Shown here: piece after piece, positions 8,739-16,870 of the stretch
Layout: each line of letters starts with the position of its first letter
How positions within the stretch are numbered: position 1 is the first letter of the stretch
Origin: Campylobacter anatolicus
Lineage (GTDB): Bacteria; Campylobacterota; Campylobacteria; Campylobacterales; Campylobacteraceae
Direction: 5' to 3'
DNA: 51,962 nucleotides
Assembly (NCBI RefSeq): GCF_018145655.1
Contig: NZ_JAGSSY010000007.1
Span: 1-51,962 of the forward strand
The notes under the pieces: generated by a model
The model's input: the letters and a program-made list of their open reading frames with translations, nothing else
Told to the model about the DNA's origin: nothing
The model's database searches: none
Position numbers and translations under genes: made by a program

Positions 8739-9690
8739 TTATGTCACTACATTACTTTTTGTGCTAAGTCTAAGTATTAAATACCCAACCACTCCAGAGA
8801 GTAACGAAATGAGTAAGATAGCTATTTTATCTGTATATGCAAATATGTATGCCATTATAAGTTAGTCCATTGACAAAAAGTCTCATCATAAACCCCACGC
8901 CACAAAGCATCACTACGCCATAGTTACGTCCATATTACATTAGCTGATAATTTTGTTATTTTAAATTTAATAGCCAAAAAGCTAAAAGGATAAACATACC
9001 GCTTATTTTCCTACAAAAAGTCCTAGAATAAGTCAAGACTCATATTTAAAACAGCTATTCAACACAAATATCGCGTATATAGATACTAGCATTAATAAAG
9101 ACAAATATTGGTGGCTACTATGCCACCTAGTTGTGTGGATCATACTCTATGCTTTTTAACATAGAGTTTTAAATTTAATAGGCATAAAAACATCGCTATG
9201 ACTCCAACAAGAAAAGCATGAATACTTTATCCTAGCACACATATTATGAGATAAATTACTTTACTTTTAACGCCAAGGTGATTTAGCACAAAAAGTCCCA
9301 CGATACAGACTGATGAAATGCAAAACTACACTAAGCTCACTTGTATAAAATAGTGCAATAATGATAATCGTGTATAAATAATCAATAATATTCAGTCTCA
9401 TAAAAATTTAAGTGTAGTTGGCACACAATGACAAAGTAGGCTTAAGATGCATAGTGTAAATGCGATGTTTGTAGCTTTGGGCATCGCCCAGCAGCCAAGT
9501 GCAAAGCTATCCGTACTTTGTAAGTGAGCAAAAGATTATTACAGTAACAATGATATCGCCAAGACCTGCAATATTTAGAAGTGCGATTTGGGCTGGGTTG
9601 TGTAAATATCCTTGAAATATTCACACTTTAGCCCAAGTACTATAAGAAAAATATTTGTCATAAGTCCGTCATTTGTATCAAAATATAAAT
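8739..9690 (-). pseudogene. nhaA: Decayed Na+/H+ antiporter gene (nhaA remnant)
   Basis: No long frame exists here, but three-frame reading of the minus strand recovers NhaA in order. GLMTNIFLIVLGLKCE matches the 'DGLM..FFLLVGLEVKRE' segment, then come WAMPKATNIAFTLCILSLL ('WAIPAATDIAFALGVLALL'), LNHLGVK, SIHAFLVGVIA ('GVHATLAGVIVG') and finally a C-terminal GVVGYLILRL-like end with stop at 8739-8741. There are many frameshifts and stops. The N-terminal part is absent: homology ends at about 9690, where a dispersed repeat begins. A perfect hairpin (ACTCTATG 9144-9151 with CATAGAGT 9160-9167) lies inside. The stretch 8585-8738 shows nothing else. Confidence 0.8.
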
Positions 9691-9792
9691 GTGCCAGATA
9701 TTAGATATTTTAATAAATATGGAAAATGTCATACTCATTAAAAAGTCTATATTTTAAAGATAAAGACACTTTAATAGTTTTATTTATATTTT
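9683..9792 (+). repeat. Dispersed repeat, copy A
   Basis: About 110 nt closely match 30730-30850 in the same orientation. Shared blocks include ATATAAATGTGCCA, AAATGTCATACTCATTAAAA and AATAGTTTTATTTATATTTT. Both copies can fold a small hairpin (here GATATTTT with AAAATGTC, one G-T pair). This copy starts exactly where the nhaA homology stops. Copy B has an extra 11-nt duplication. Origin unknown; a piece of a mobile-element end is a guess. Confidence 0.75.
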
Positions 9793-9818
9793 AGCTGAGA
9801 ATTCAAGTTAAATTTAGC

Positions 9819-9824
9819 TATAAT
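9819..9824 (+). promoter_or_regulatory. Probable -10 box for proBAC
   Basis: TATAAT preceded by TTTAGC lies about 190 nt before proB. It is the best -10 match in the 9793-10013 spacer. The rest of the spacer shows no gene; a short frame with KNRVIKWCKQLFEEIK at about 9900-9975 was seen but not recognised. Confidence 0.4.
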
Positions 9825-10013
9825 CTACAGAGTAAATTTAGAAGACAATAATCAAACAATATTGCAAATTTATGGACAAATTTTGAGTCTTGTTTGCTAA
9901 TAAAAGTGCCAAATATAAAAATCGTGTCATAAAGTGGTGTAAACAGCTTTTTGAGGAAATAAAGCTTATAAATTTTATGCAATAAAAGTGGTTTTAAATT
10001 TAAAAGGACAAAA

Positions 10014-11132
10014 ATGTCTAGAGATATATTAAAAAAAGTTAAAAAAATAGTCGTAAAAGTAGGTACTTCAACGCTTACAAAGGCTGATGGGACGCTAAAT
10101 GAAGAGTTTATTAAATCTTTGGTGGTTCAAATTTGTGAGTTAAAACGGCGTGGATATGATGTCGTGCTAGTTAGCTCTGGTGCAGTAGGTGCTGGTATGG
10201 GGCGTATGAAATTTAAAGAAAAGCCATGCAACATCAGTCAAAAACAGGCTCTTGCTGCCGTGGGGCAGGTCTCGCTTATGCATCTTTATGAGTATATATT
10301 TTGGGCGTATTCAAGTGGTATCGCTCAGCTATTGCTTACTCGTGGTGACTTTAGCAACCGCAAACGCTATCTAAACGTACGAAATGTTTGTAACCAGCTT
10401 TTATCTTGGGGTATTGTGCCTATCATAAATGAAAATGACCCAGTTGTAGCTGATGAGCTAAAAGTGGGGGACAATGACACGCTTAGTGCCTTGGTGGCTG
10501 GACTTATTGATGCGGACTTGGTTATTATTTTAAGCGATATAGACGGACTTTATGATAAAAATCCAAATGAATTTAAAGACGCAAAGCTTATAAATTTGGT
10601 GCAAAATATAGATAAAAGTATCTTAAAAATGGCAGGTGGCGAGGGCTCTAAATTTGGCACTGGCGGTATGGCTACAAAGCTTACCGCTGCTAAAATGGCA
10701 AACAAAATCGGTGCAAATTTAATAATAGCAAATGGTAAAGACAGCAATGTATTGCTTAAAATTTTAGATGAAATTGTGATAGGTACGCTATTTGTCGCAA
10801 ATGCAAACAAACTAAACTCACGCAAATATTGGCTAGCATATGGTGCAACACAAAAAGGCTTTTTAAGTATTGATGATGGAGCGGTAAAGGCTATAAAGAG
10901 TGGTAAAAGTCTGCTAAGTGTCGGTGTGAATGGAGTTGGCGGTGAGTTTGAGCGTGGTGAGATAGTTTCGGTAAGAGATAGCAAAAATGAGTTGATCGCA
11001 TGCGGTATAGTTAATTACTCATCAAGTGAGATAGCTCTGATAAATGGGCGAAAGAGTGAGGAGATAGAGCAAATTTTAGGCTACAAATACGATGATGACC
11101 TTATCCATGCTGATAATATAGCGATAAACTAA
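10014..11132 (+). CDS. proB: Glutamate 5-kinase
   Basis: 372-aa enzyme for the first step of proline synthesis, phosphorylating glutamate to gamma-glutamyl phosphate in the cytoplasm. The amino-acid kinase domain begins KIVVKVGTSTLT (about 10-21), with the substrate loop VLVSSGAVGAGM near 50-61, INENDPV near 137 and the lysine-containing loop EGSKFGTGGMATKL near 207-220. A C-terminal PUA domain (about 280-355) is present. The start has RBS AAGGA 7 nt upstream. The gene lies 9 nt before proA. Feedback inhibition by proline is usual for the family. Confidence 0.96.
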   Translation: MSRDILKKVKKIVVKVGTSTLTKADGTLNEEFIKSLVVQICELKRRGYDVVLVSSGAVGAGMGRMKFKEKPCNISQKQALAAVGQVSLMHLYEYIFWAYSSGIAQLLLTRGDFSNRKRYLNVRNVCNQLLSWGIVPIINENDPVVADELKVGDNDTLSALVAGLIDADLVIILSDIDGLYDKNPNEFKDAKLINLVQNIDKSILKMAGGEGSKFGTGGMATKLTAAKMANKIGANLIIANGKDSNVLLKILDEIVIGTLFVANANKLNSRKYWLAYGATQKGFLSIDDGAVKAIKSGKSLLSVGVNGVGGEFERGEIVSVRDSKNELIACGIVNYSSSEIALINGRKSEEIEQILGYKYDDDLIHADNIAIN

Positions 11133-11141
11133 GGAGCAAAA

Positions 11142-12389
11142 ATGAGTGAAATTTTAAAGATCGCAAAGGCTGCAAAGGCTGCAAGCAAGGAGCTTTTAAA
11201 CCTGAGTGCGAGTGTGAAAAACGACATTTTAAAAGCAGTTGCAGATGAGCTAATAGCACAAAAAGAGGCGATAAAAGATATAAATTTAAAGGATATTAAA
11301 GCAGCTCGTATGAGCGGTATGAGCGAGGCATTAATAGACCGCTTGACGCTTACGGACTCTCGGATAGAGGCTATGTCGCAGGGGGTTGTGGAGTTGGCAA
11401 ATTTTAAAGACATCGTTGGCGAAGTACTTGGCGGATGGGAGCATAAAAATGGACTGAAAATCTCAAAGGTGCGTGTACCACTTGGAGTGCTTGGTATGAT
11501 ATATGAGTCTCGTCCAAATGTAAGCATAGACGCCGCAGCTTTGGCACTTAAAAGCTCAAATGCTATTATCTTGCGTGGCTCGGCTAGTGCGATAAACTCA
11601 AATATATTTTTAGTAAATTTATTTAACTGTGTAGGTGCAAAGCTAGGGCTACCAAGTGGTGCAGTAAGCCTTATTGCAACTACAGAGCGTGAGGCAGTGA
11701 GCGAGATGATAAAATTACATAAATACATTGATGTGCTTATCCCACGTGGTGGCAAGAAGCTTAAAGAATTTATAATACAAAACGCTACGATACCAGTCAT
11801 TGAGACAGGCTCTGGAGTGTGCTATATCTACGTTGATGAGAGTGCGGATTTAAGTGAGGCTATAAATATAATCAAAAATGCAAAAATGCAACGTCCAAGT
11901 GCTTGCAATAGCGTTGAATGCGTTCTTTTACACGAAAAGATTGCAGAGAAAATTTTACCAAATCTAGTTGATGAATTGCAGAGTGTGGAGCTAAGGGTTG
12001 AGAGTAAATTTTATGATAAGCTTAATAAATTTAAAAATGTTATAAAAGCCGATGAGAGCGACTTTGGCACGGAGTATCTAGCTCTTATTTTAGCTATTAA
12101 AAGCGTGGCAGATGTGGGTGAGGCTATAGAGTATATAAACGCCCATTCTAGCAAACATTCAGACAGTATAATAAGCCAAAACTACGCAAATATAGAGCAG
12201 TTTTTAAATAGCATTGATAGTGCAGTAGTCTATGCAAATGCTTCCACTCGTTTTAGTGATGGTGGAGAGTTTGGATTTGGCGGGGAGATTGGCATCTCAA
12301 CACAAAAGCTACACGCTAGAGGACCGATGGGTGTAAGTGAACTAACGACATACAAATACATCGTGCGTGGTGCAGGACAGACGAGATAG
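11142..12389 (+). CDS. proA: Glutamate-5-semialdehyde dehydrogenase (gamma-glutamyl phosphate reductase)
   Basis: 415-aa NADPH-dependent enzyme for the second step of proline synthesis, forming glutamate-5-semialdehyde. Family marks are LGVLGMIYESRPNVSIDAAAL near 122-142, VLIPRGGKKLKEFI near 198-211, ETGSGVCYIYVD near 223-234 and the catalytic-cysteine region PSACNSVECVLLHE near 252-265. The C terminus has GGEFGFGGEIGISTQKLHARGP. RBS AAGGAG is 5 nt before the ATG. It is co-transcribed with proB and proC. Confidence 0.97.
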   Translation: MSEILKIAKAAKAASKELLNLSASVKNDILKAVADELIAQKEAIKDINLKDIKAARMSGMSEALIDRLTLTDSRIEAMSQGVVELANFKDIVGEVLGGWEHKNGLKISKVRVPLGVLGMIYESRPNVSIDAAALALKSSNAIILRGSASAINSNIFLVNLFNCVGAKLGLPSGAVSLIATTEREAVSEMIKLHKYIDVLIPRGGKKLKEFIIQNATIPVIETGSGVCYIYVDESADLSEAINIIKNAKMQRPSACNSVECVLLHEKIAEKILPNLVDELQSVELRVESKFYDKLNKFKNVIKADESDFGTEYLALILAIKSVADVGEAIEYINAHSSKHSDSIISQNYANIEQFLNSIDSAVVYANASTRFSDGGEFGFGGEIGISTQKLHARGPMGVSELTTYKYIVRGAGQTR

Positions 12390-12398
12390 GGAGATAAA

Positions 12399-13214
12399 AT
12401 GTGTGATCTAAATTTAAATATTGGTTTTATCGGTGGCGGTAATATGGGCGAGGCTATGATAGGCTCACTCGTTAGGGCAAATTTTAAGGCTTCAAATATT
12501 GTGGTATTTGCAAAAAGTAAGAACGATGAACTCGCACATAAATACGGTGTGAGCGTGGTTAGTGATGAAATTGCGGTTGTAAACAATGCTGATGTGATAG
12601 TTTTAGCCGTTAAGCCAAACGCTTATGAGAGTGTTTTAAATTTGATAAAAAGTGAGATAAAAACACAGATCATCATTACATTAGCTCCTAGTTTTAGCAT
12701 AGCAAGAGTGCATGATATTTTAAGCAGTACTACTGATGAATCAAGCTATAAATTTAAAGTCGTGCGAACTATGCCAAACACACCAGCACTCATTGGATGT
12801 GGTGTAACGGCGGTAAATTTTAGCAAGAGTGTGAGTCAAGATGAGCGTAAAAATATTATGCAAATTCTATCAAGCTTTGGCGAAGTTTTTGAGCTTGATG
12901 AGAGTGCATTTCCTGCATTTGTTGGTATCGCAGGGAGTTTACCGGCTTATGTTTTTATGTTTATAGAAGCCCTTGCTGATGGGGCAGTTTTAGAAGGGCT
13001 TAGTAGAGATAAGGCGTATAAGATAGCAGCAGCCGCGGTTGCCGGAAGTGCAAATATGGCACTACAAAGCCAAAAACATGTGGCAAATTTAAAAGATGAT
13101 GTTTGCTCCCCATCAGGCACGAGTATAGAAGCGGTACGAGTGTTAGAAAATGCTAAATTTAGAAGTGCCGTGATAGAGGCAGTAAGTGTAGCAGCGAGAA
13201 AGACAAGACAATAA
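12399..13214 (+). CDS. proC: Pyrroline-5-carboxylate reductase
   Basis: 271-aa enzyme for the last step of proline synthesis, reducing pyrroline-5-carboxylate to proline with NAD(P)H. An N-terminal Rossmann motif IGFIGGGNMGEAM is at about 8-20. The middle has VVRTMPNTPALIGCGVTAV and the C-terminal helical domain has AGSLPAYVFMFIEALADGAVLEGL and SPSGTSIEAVRVLE, the P5CR signature. It starts 9 nt after proA with GGGAG as RBS, giving a proBAC operon with the whole route from glutamate in three adjacent genes. Confidence 0.97.
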   Translation: MCDLNLNIGFIGGGNMGEAMIGSLVRANFKASNIVVFAKSKNDELAHKYGVSVVSDEIAVVNNADVIVLAVKPNAYESVLNLIKSEIKTQIIITLAPSFSIARVHDILSSTTDESSYKFKVVRTMPNTPALIGCGVTAVNFSKSVSQDERKNIMQILSSFGEVFELDESAFPAFVGIAGSLPAYVFMFIEALADGAVLEGLSRDKAYKIAAAAVAGSANMALQSQKHVANLKDDVCSPSGTSIEAVRVLENAKFRSAVIEAVSVAARKTRQ

Positions 13215-13594
13215 ACCAAATAAAGAAAAATGTATAAAAGTAAAGTATTTTTAGTAAGCTACAGATAGCTAAGTATACCAAAGAGTTTTTGAAGATGCTT
13301 TTATAAAATTTATATTCTAATTAAGCTTAGATTTGGTTATATTTTTCAGACATTTTAAAGATGAATTATGGTGCGTGAGTAATTAGAGCAAAAACTTATG
13401 TATAATGGTGGATTTTTAGTAAATATGAAGCATATACTACATTAAAGAAGGTAAATGACAAGCTGATAATTGTCATCAAAATACATTATGACATTTCATT
13501 AAAAGAGGTGAAATAATAGTAAGGTTAGAAAATATAGTAAAAAACTAAAATTTTTGATACAATTACATTATAAATTTAATAAAAAAGGATAAAA
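13215..13594. other. Intergenic region after proC
   Basis: 380 nt without a supported gene. There is a perfect 7-bp inverted repeat (ATGACAA 13455-13461 with TTGTCAT 13470-13476) and a possible -10 for the lipoprotein operon (GATACAAT near 13555). I see no clear terminator behind proC. Confidence 0.4.
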
Positions 13595-14266
13595 ATGAAA
13601 AATCATATCAAAGTTTTAGCCTTAGCAACTATTATAGTAGCGGTATTTGCAGGTTGTGCAAAAGAGAGCTCAAGGACTATTGAGACACCTACGATAGCGG
13701 TTGCAAATATGCCGTATCACGGTAAAAAAGCGGAGGTTTCTATTGGTAGATTTAATAATCAGTCAAGCTATCACAATGGCATATTTAGCGATGGTGAGGA
13801 TAGGCTAGGTTCGCAGGCTCAAACAATACTTATAACAAATTTACAGCAAAGTGGTAGATTTAGCGTGATGGATCGCACAAATATGAAAGCGATCAAACAA
13901 GAGAGTGAGATAGCTAAAAATGCACAAAATTTAAAAGGTGCAAAATATGTCATCACTGGCGATGTTGTGGAATTTGGACGTAAGACAACAGGCGATCATC
14001 AGCTTTTTGGTATTTTAGGTAAAGGCAAAACTCAAACCGCTTATGCGAAAGTAAATTTAAACGTTGTTGATGTGCAGACTTCTGAGATAGTATATTCTTC
14101 ACAAGGTGCTGGAGAGTATGAACTCTCAAATCGCGAAATTATCGGCTTTGGTGGTACAGCTGGATATGACGCGACGCTAAATGGTAAAGTGCTAAGCCTA
14201 GCAATAATTGAAGCCGTAAATAATCTAATCGCAGGGCTACAAAGTGGTGCTTGGCAGGTAAAATAG
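13595..14266 (+). CDS. CsgG/LpoB-like lipoprotein
   Basis: 223-aa predicted lipoprotein. The signal peptide ends VAVFAGC (lipid Cys21). The mature protein has the CsgG-like layout: VSIGRFNNQS near 48, GSQAQTILITNLQQSGRFSVMDR near 70-92, AKYVITGDVVEF near 120 and an NVVDVQTSEIVYSSQGAGEYE region. CsgG relatives assemble at the outer membrane or activate envelope enzymes. It is the first of three adjacent lipoprotein genes (with DUF4810-like and DUF799-like), a set I recall from Neisseria and Campylobacter. Function in the envelope is inferred; a curli export role is unlikely because no curli genes are present. Confidence 0.8.
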   Translation: MKNHIKVLALATIIVAVFAGCAKESSRTIETPTIAVANMPYHGKKAEVSIGRFNNQSSYHNGIFSDGEDRLGSQAQTILITNLQQSGRFSVMDRTNMKAIKQESEIAKNAQNLKGAKYVITGDVVEFGRKTTGDHQLFGILGKGKTQTAYAKVNLNVVDVQTSEIVYSSQGAGEYELSNREIIGFGGTAGYDATLNGKVLSLAIIEAVNNLIAGLQSGAWQVK

Positions 14267-14267
14267 C

Positions 14268-14696
14268 ATGAAATTTAGTAAAACTTTAAACGCTTTTGTA
14301 TTAACTGTATTTGCGTTTGTCGTGGCTGGTTGTGCTAGTGGTAGCAACCAAATGGGAGCATCGTATCACTGGGAGTCAAGCTATGCAGATTCTATTTATG
14401 ATTATATTCGTCAAGAAGGCGATTTAAACGAGTACATAAATGAGCTAGAAAAATATATAGCAAATGCTTATAAAGCCCAAGCATCCAAAGCTGCAAATAA
14501 AATACCACCAGGACTTTACGCACATTTGGGGCTACTATATGCAAATAACGGCGATAGTGTAAGAGCAAAGTCAAATTTCATAAAAGAGATGGAGCTTTAT
14601 CCAGAATCAAAGCATTATATAGAATTTCTGATGTTGCAAGGCGGTAAAAATAGCGTGAGCGACAAAAGTATCAAAGATAACAAAAGTGAAAATTGA
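14268..14696 (+). CDS. DUF4810-like lipoprotein
   Basis: 142-aa predicted lipoprotein (signal peptide then VVAGC, Cys22). The mature part has YHWESSYADSIYDYI and a short TPR-like helical repeat (GLYAHLGLLYANNGDSVRAKSNFIKEMELYPES), the pattern of DUF4810. It starts 1 nt after the CsgG-like gene's stop and overlaps the next reading frame region, so the three genes are coupled. Probably an accessory partner of the CsgG-like protein; role unknown. Confidence 0.78.
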   Translation: MKFSKTLNAFVLTVFAFVVAGCASGSNQMGASYHWESSYADSIYDYIRQEGDLNEYINELEKYIANAYKAQASKAANKIPPGLYAHLGLLYANNGDSVRAKSNFIKEMELYPESKHYIEFLMLQGGKNSVSDKSIKDNKSEN

Positions 14697-14707
14697 AAGG
14701 CGAAAAA

Positions 14708-15385
14708 ATGAATAAATTTAAACTAGTGATATTTTCAGCCTTTTTGGCGATATTTTTATCAGCTTGTAATAATACCCAGCCACAACCTTATGACTATTCG
14801 GCATTTTTACAGAGTAAGCCACGCTCTATACTTGTACTTATGCCGACAAATGAGACTACCGAGATGGATGGCTCTGCGGCAGTTTTAGCACATGCCGTGC
14901 AACCACTTAGTGTAGCTGGGTATTATGTGTTTCCTCCCGCACTTGTCAATGATACATTTAAACACAATGGTATAACCGAAGCAAATGACATACACCAAAT
15001 TTCACTAAGCAAGATAAAACAGATCTTTAATCCGGATGCTGTGTTATATATAAATATCTCAGAATACGGCTCAAGCTACGCCTTGATAACAGCTACAACG
15101 ATTGTGGGCATGAGTGCAAAGCTAGTTGATGTCGATAGTGGTAGAACTCTTTGGGATGGCAGGGCTATAGTGTCAGACGGTGGAAGTGGTGGAGGTGGTG
15201 GTATAGTTGGTATGCTTATCAGTGCTGTTGTAAGCCAGATCGCAAACACTATAAGCGATAAAGGATATAAGCTATCAGCAACTGCCGATTGGGCTTTATT
15301 TGGACACAATTGCAATGGCTGCATATTGCTCGGACCATACGCAAATGGCTATGGACAGGACAAACAACTAAATACAGCAAAATAA
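14708..15385 (+). CDS. DUF799/GNA1162-like lipoprotein
   Basis: 225-aa predicted lipoprotein. I take the ATG at 14708, with AAAGG 7 nt upstream, over the TTG at 14693; the signal peptide then ends FLSAC (Cys20). The mature protein has RSILVLMPTNETTEMDGSAA, LAHAVQPLSVAGYYVFP and a glycine run near 160, all typical of DUF799 (GNA1162 family, TolB-like fold). It is the third gene of the lipoprotein operon. From memory, related Campylobacter lipoproteins have been linked to adherence, but nothing here shows that. Confidence 0.78.
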   Translation: MNKFKLVIFSAFLAIFLSACNNTQPQPYDYSAFLQSKPRSILVLMPTNETTEMDGSAAVLAHAVQPLSVAGYYVFPPALVNDTFKHNGITEANDIHQISLSKIKQIFNPDAVLYINISEYGSSYALITATTIVGMSAKLVDVDSGRTLWDGRAIVSDGGSGGGGGIVGMLISAVVSQIANTISDKGYKLSATADWALFGHNCNGCILLGPYANGYGQDKQLNTAK

Positions 15386-15414
15386 ATTTAGCCCCAACTG
15401 TAGGGGCTAAATTT
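15384..15414 (+). terminator. Terminator of lipoprotein operon
   Basis: A perfect 12-bp stem (AAATTTAGCCCC 15384-15395 with GGGGCTAAATTT 15403-15414) has a 7-nt loop and starts at the stop codon of the last lipoprotein gene. The following stretch 15415-15798 has no supported gene; a 20-codon frame at 15552-15614 (MSFYSGDSL...) with a fair RBS is noted only. Confidence 0.88.
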
Positions 15415-15867
15415 AAATTTACAAACTTCAATTAATAACACAAGAGACTAACACAGTTTAAATTTCATATTAGTATTTGATATTTTTGTTATACTTTTTT
15501 ATTTTTAATGGCGAAAATAGTTAATAACAAACAAGAAAAGGATAAATTTTTATGAGTTTTTATAGCGGTGACTCATTGACATCTCAATCCTACACAAGTG
15601 GTTGCATATACTAAAAATATTTAAAATTTCAACTCTATATATTTATGGTATTATCACTTTAAAAATCAAAAGAGACGGTTGTGAGTTAAAATTTTAAAAG
15701 CAAATATAAATATAATTAGATACTACAAAAATTAGCTACAATACAGATAAAATATAAAGTTTTTTTTAAATTATATAATATACTTATGTTAAATCAAAAA
15801 GGAGCAAAGATGTGTTGTATTTAGCGTAAAGAATAAAAAGAGTTTATTTGGCGGATACAAAAGCACG

Positions 15868-16758
15868 ATGAGCGTTGAAGAGGCGTTGCAAGTCGCCCCA
15901 AATTTGACGCAGTTTAGCTTTGATGAGAGTAGTAGCGAGTTTGATGCAGAGAGTTTTTATAACGCAATGATAAGCGACTTTGATTTTTTGATTGTGGGTG
16001 TTGATGGTGTGAGTGGCAGGGGATTTGAGTTAGATTACAATGAGATTACAAAAACTTATAATATTCGTGTTGCTACGCCTAGTACACGCGATGACTGGTA
16101 TATAGCACTTGAATATCTATCAAATTTAGCCAAAAAACTCAGTTCAGATATAGCCACTGACATAGACGATAAAAAGTATAACTCAGATAGCATTTTAAAA
16201 TTTGATTATGAAAAAGATGTGATGTTTGGTTTAGAGATTATGAGAGAAAATTTAAGTGGTGATTTACAAACTAATATAAACTACGGCGTCATCAGACCTT
16301 TGGCTCTAAATTTAGTGATGATAGATGAGATACTTTCCTCAAGCGATCCTATTGATGCGTATAGCCAAAAGCTCACACAGGTGCAGTATATTGACGCATA
16401 CTCGGCACGCCAACGGTTTTTCAGAGCAAATAATAGTGGCGAAATCATCGGCTTATATACACTCACACAAGGGGTTGATACGATATTGCCGTATAAGCCT
16501 GGTGTTGAGTATTATAATTTAGATACTCTTGGCGGAGAGGAGGTTTCGCAATGGCAGTTGAGTTTTGTTTGTTTTGATGAGAACGCACAGGACGAAGAAA
16601 GTGCTTATTTTGCATTAGATCCAATACTTGATTATAATGAAGTGATCGAAAATTTGCCAAAGGATAGTTATAAATTTATAGATGCAACTTATATTTTAGT
16701 AAGCGGGTTAAGTCGCGAAGTTATGGAACATCTGGCTGAAATTTGTGAGAAAAAATAA
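15868..16758 (+). CDS. DUF4299-like protein, start displaced by a frameshift
   Basis: 296-aa acidic soluble protein, probably DUF4299 (function unknown). The only ATG in this frame, at 15868, has no RBS. A strong RBS (AAGGAG 15799-15804) precedes an ATG at 15810, but that frame stops after four codons. Between them the 15868 frame is open and encodes FSVKNKKSLFGGYKST, which looks like the true family N terminus. A one-base change near 15812-15822 therefore seems to have split start from body. The gene may be silent, a sequencing artefact, or translated weakly from 15868. There is no signal peptide or membrane segment. Confidence 0.6.
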   Translation: MSVEEALQVAPNLTQFSFDESSSEFDAESFYNAMISDFDFLIVGVDGVSGRGFELDYNEITKTYNIRVATPSTRDDWYIALEYLSNLAKKLSSDIATDIDDKKYNSDSILKFDYEKDVMFGLEIMRENLSGDLQTNINYGVIRPLALNLVMIDEILSSSDPIDAYSQKLTQVQYIDAYSARQRFFRANNSGEIIGLYTLTQGVDTILPYKPGVEYYNLDTLGGEEVSQWQLSFVCFDENAQDEESAYFALDPILDYNEVIENLPKDSYKFIDATYILVSGLSREVMEHLAEICEKK

Positions 16759-16821
16759 ATCTATCAAGAGTAAAAACAAGCTTAAAATTTTTAAAATTTT
16801 CAATTGCTAAAGTATCAAATT

Positions 16822-16849
16822 CAAAGCCCTAGCTTAGACTAGGGCTTTG
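16822..16849. terminator. Bidirectional terminator
   Basis: A perfect 11-bp stem (CAAAGCCCTAG 16822-16832 with CTAGGGCTTTG 16839-16849) with a 6-nt loop lies between two convergent genes. Confidence 0.88.
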
Positions 16850-16870
16850 CGTAATTTTATCTTTATAAGA

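Noticed and set aside
9144-9167. Perfect 8-bp hairpin as a terminator
   Set aside because: Lies inside the nhaA remnant with no gene ending beside it and only a short T stretch.
11129-11800. 223-aa minus-strand open frame opposite proA
   Set aside because: ProA is certain on the other strand; the antisense frame has no RBS and no recognisable motif.
15552-15614. 20-codon frame MSFYSGDSL with a fair RBS
   Set aside because: No family, no conservation evidence; possible by chance in a 400-nt spacer.
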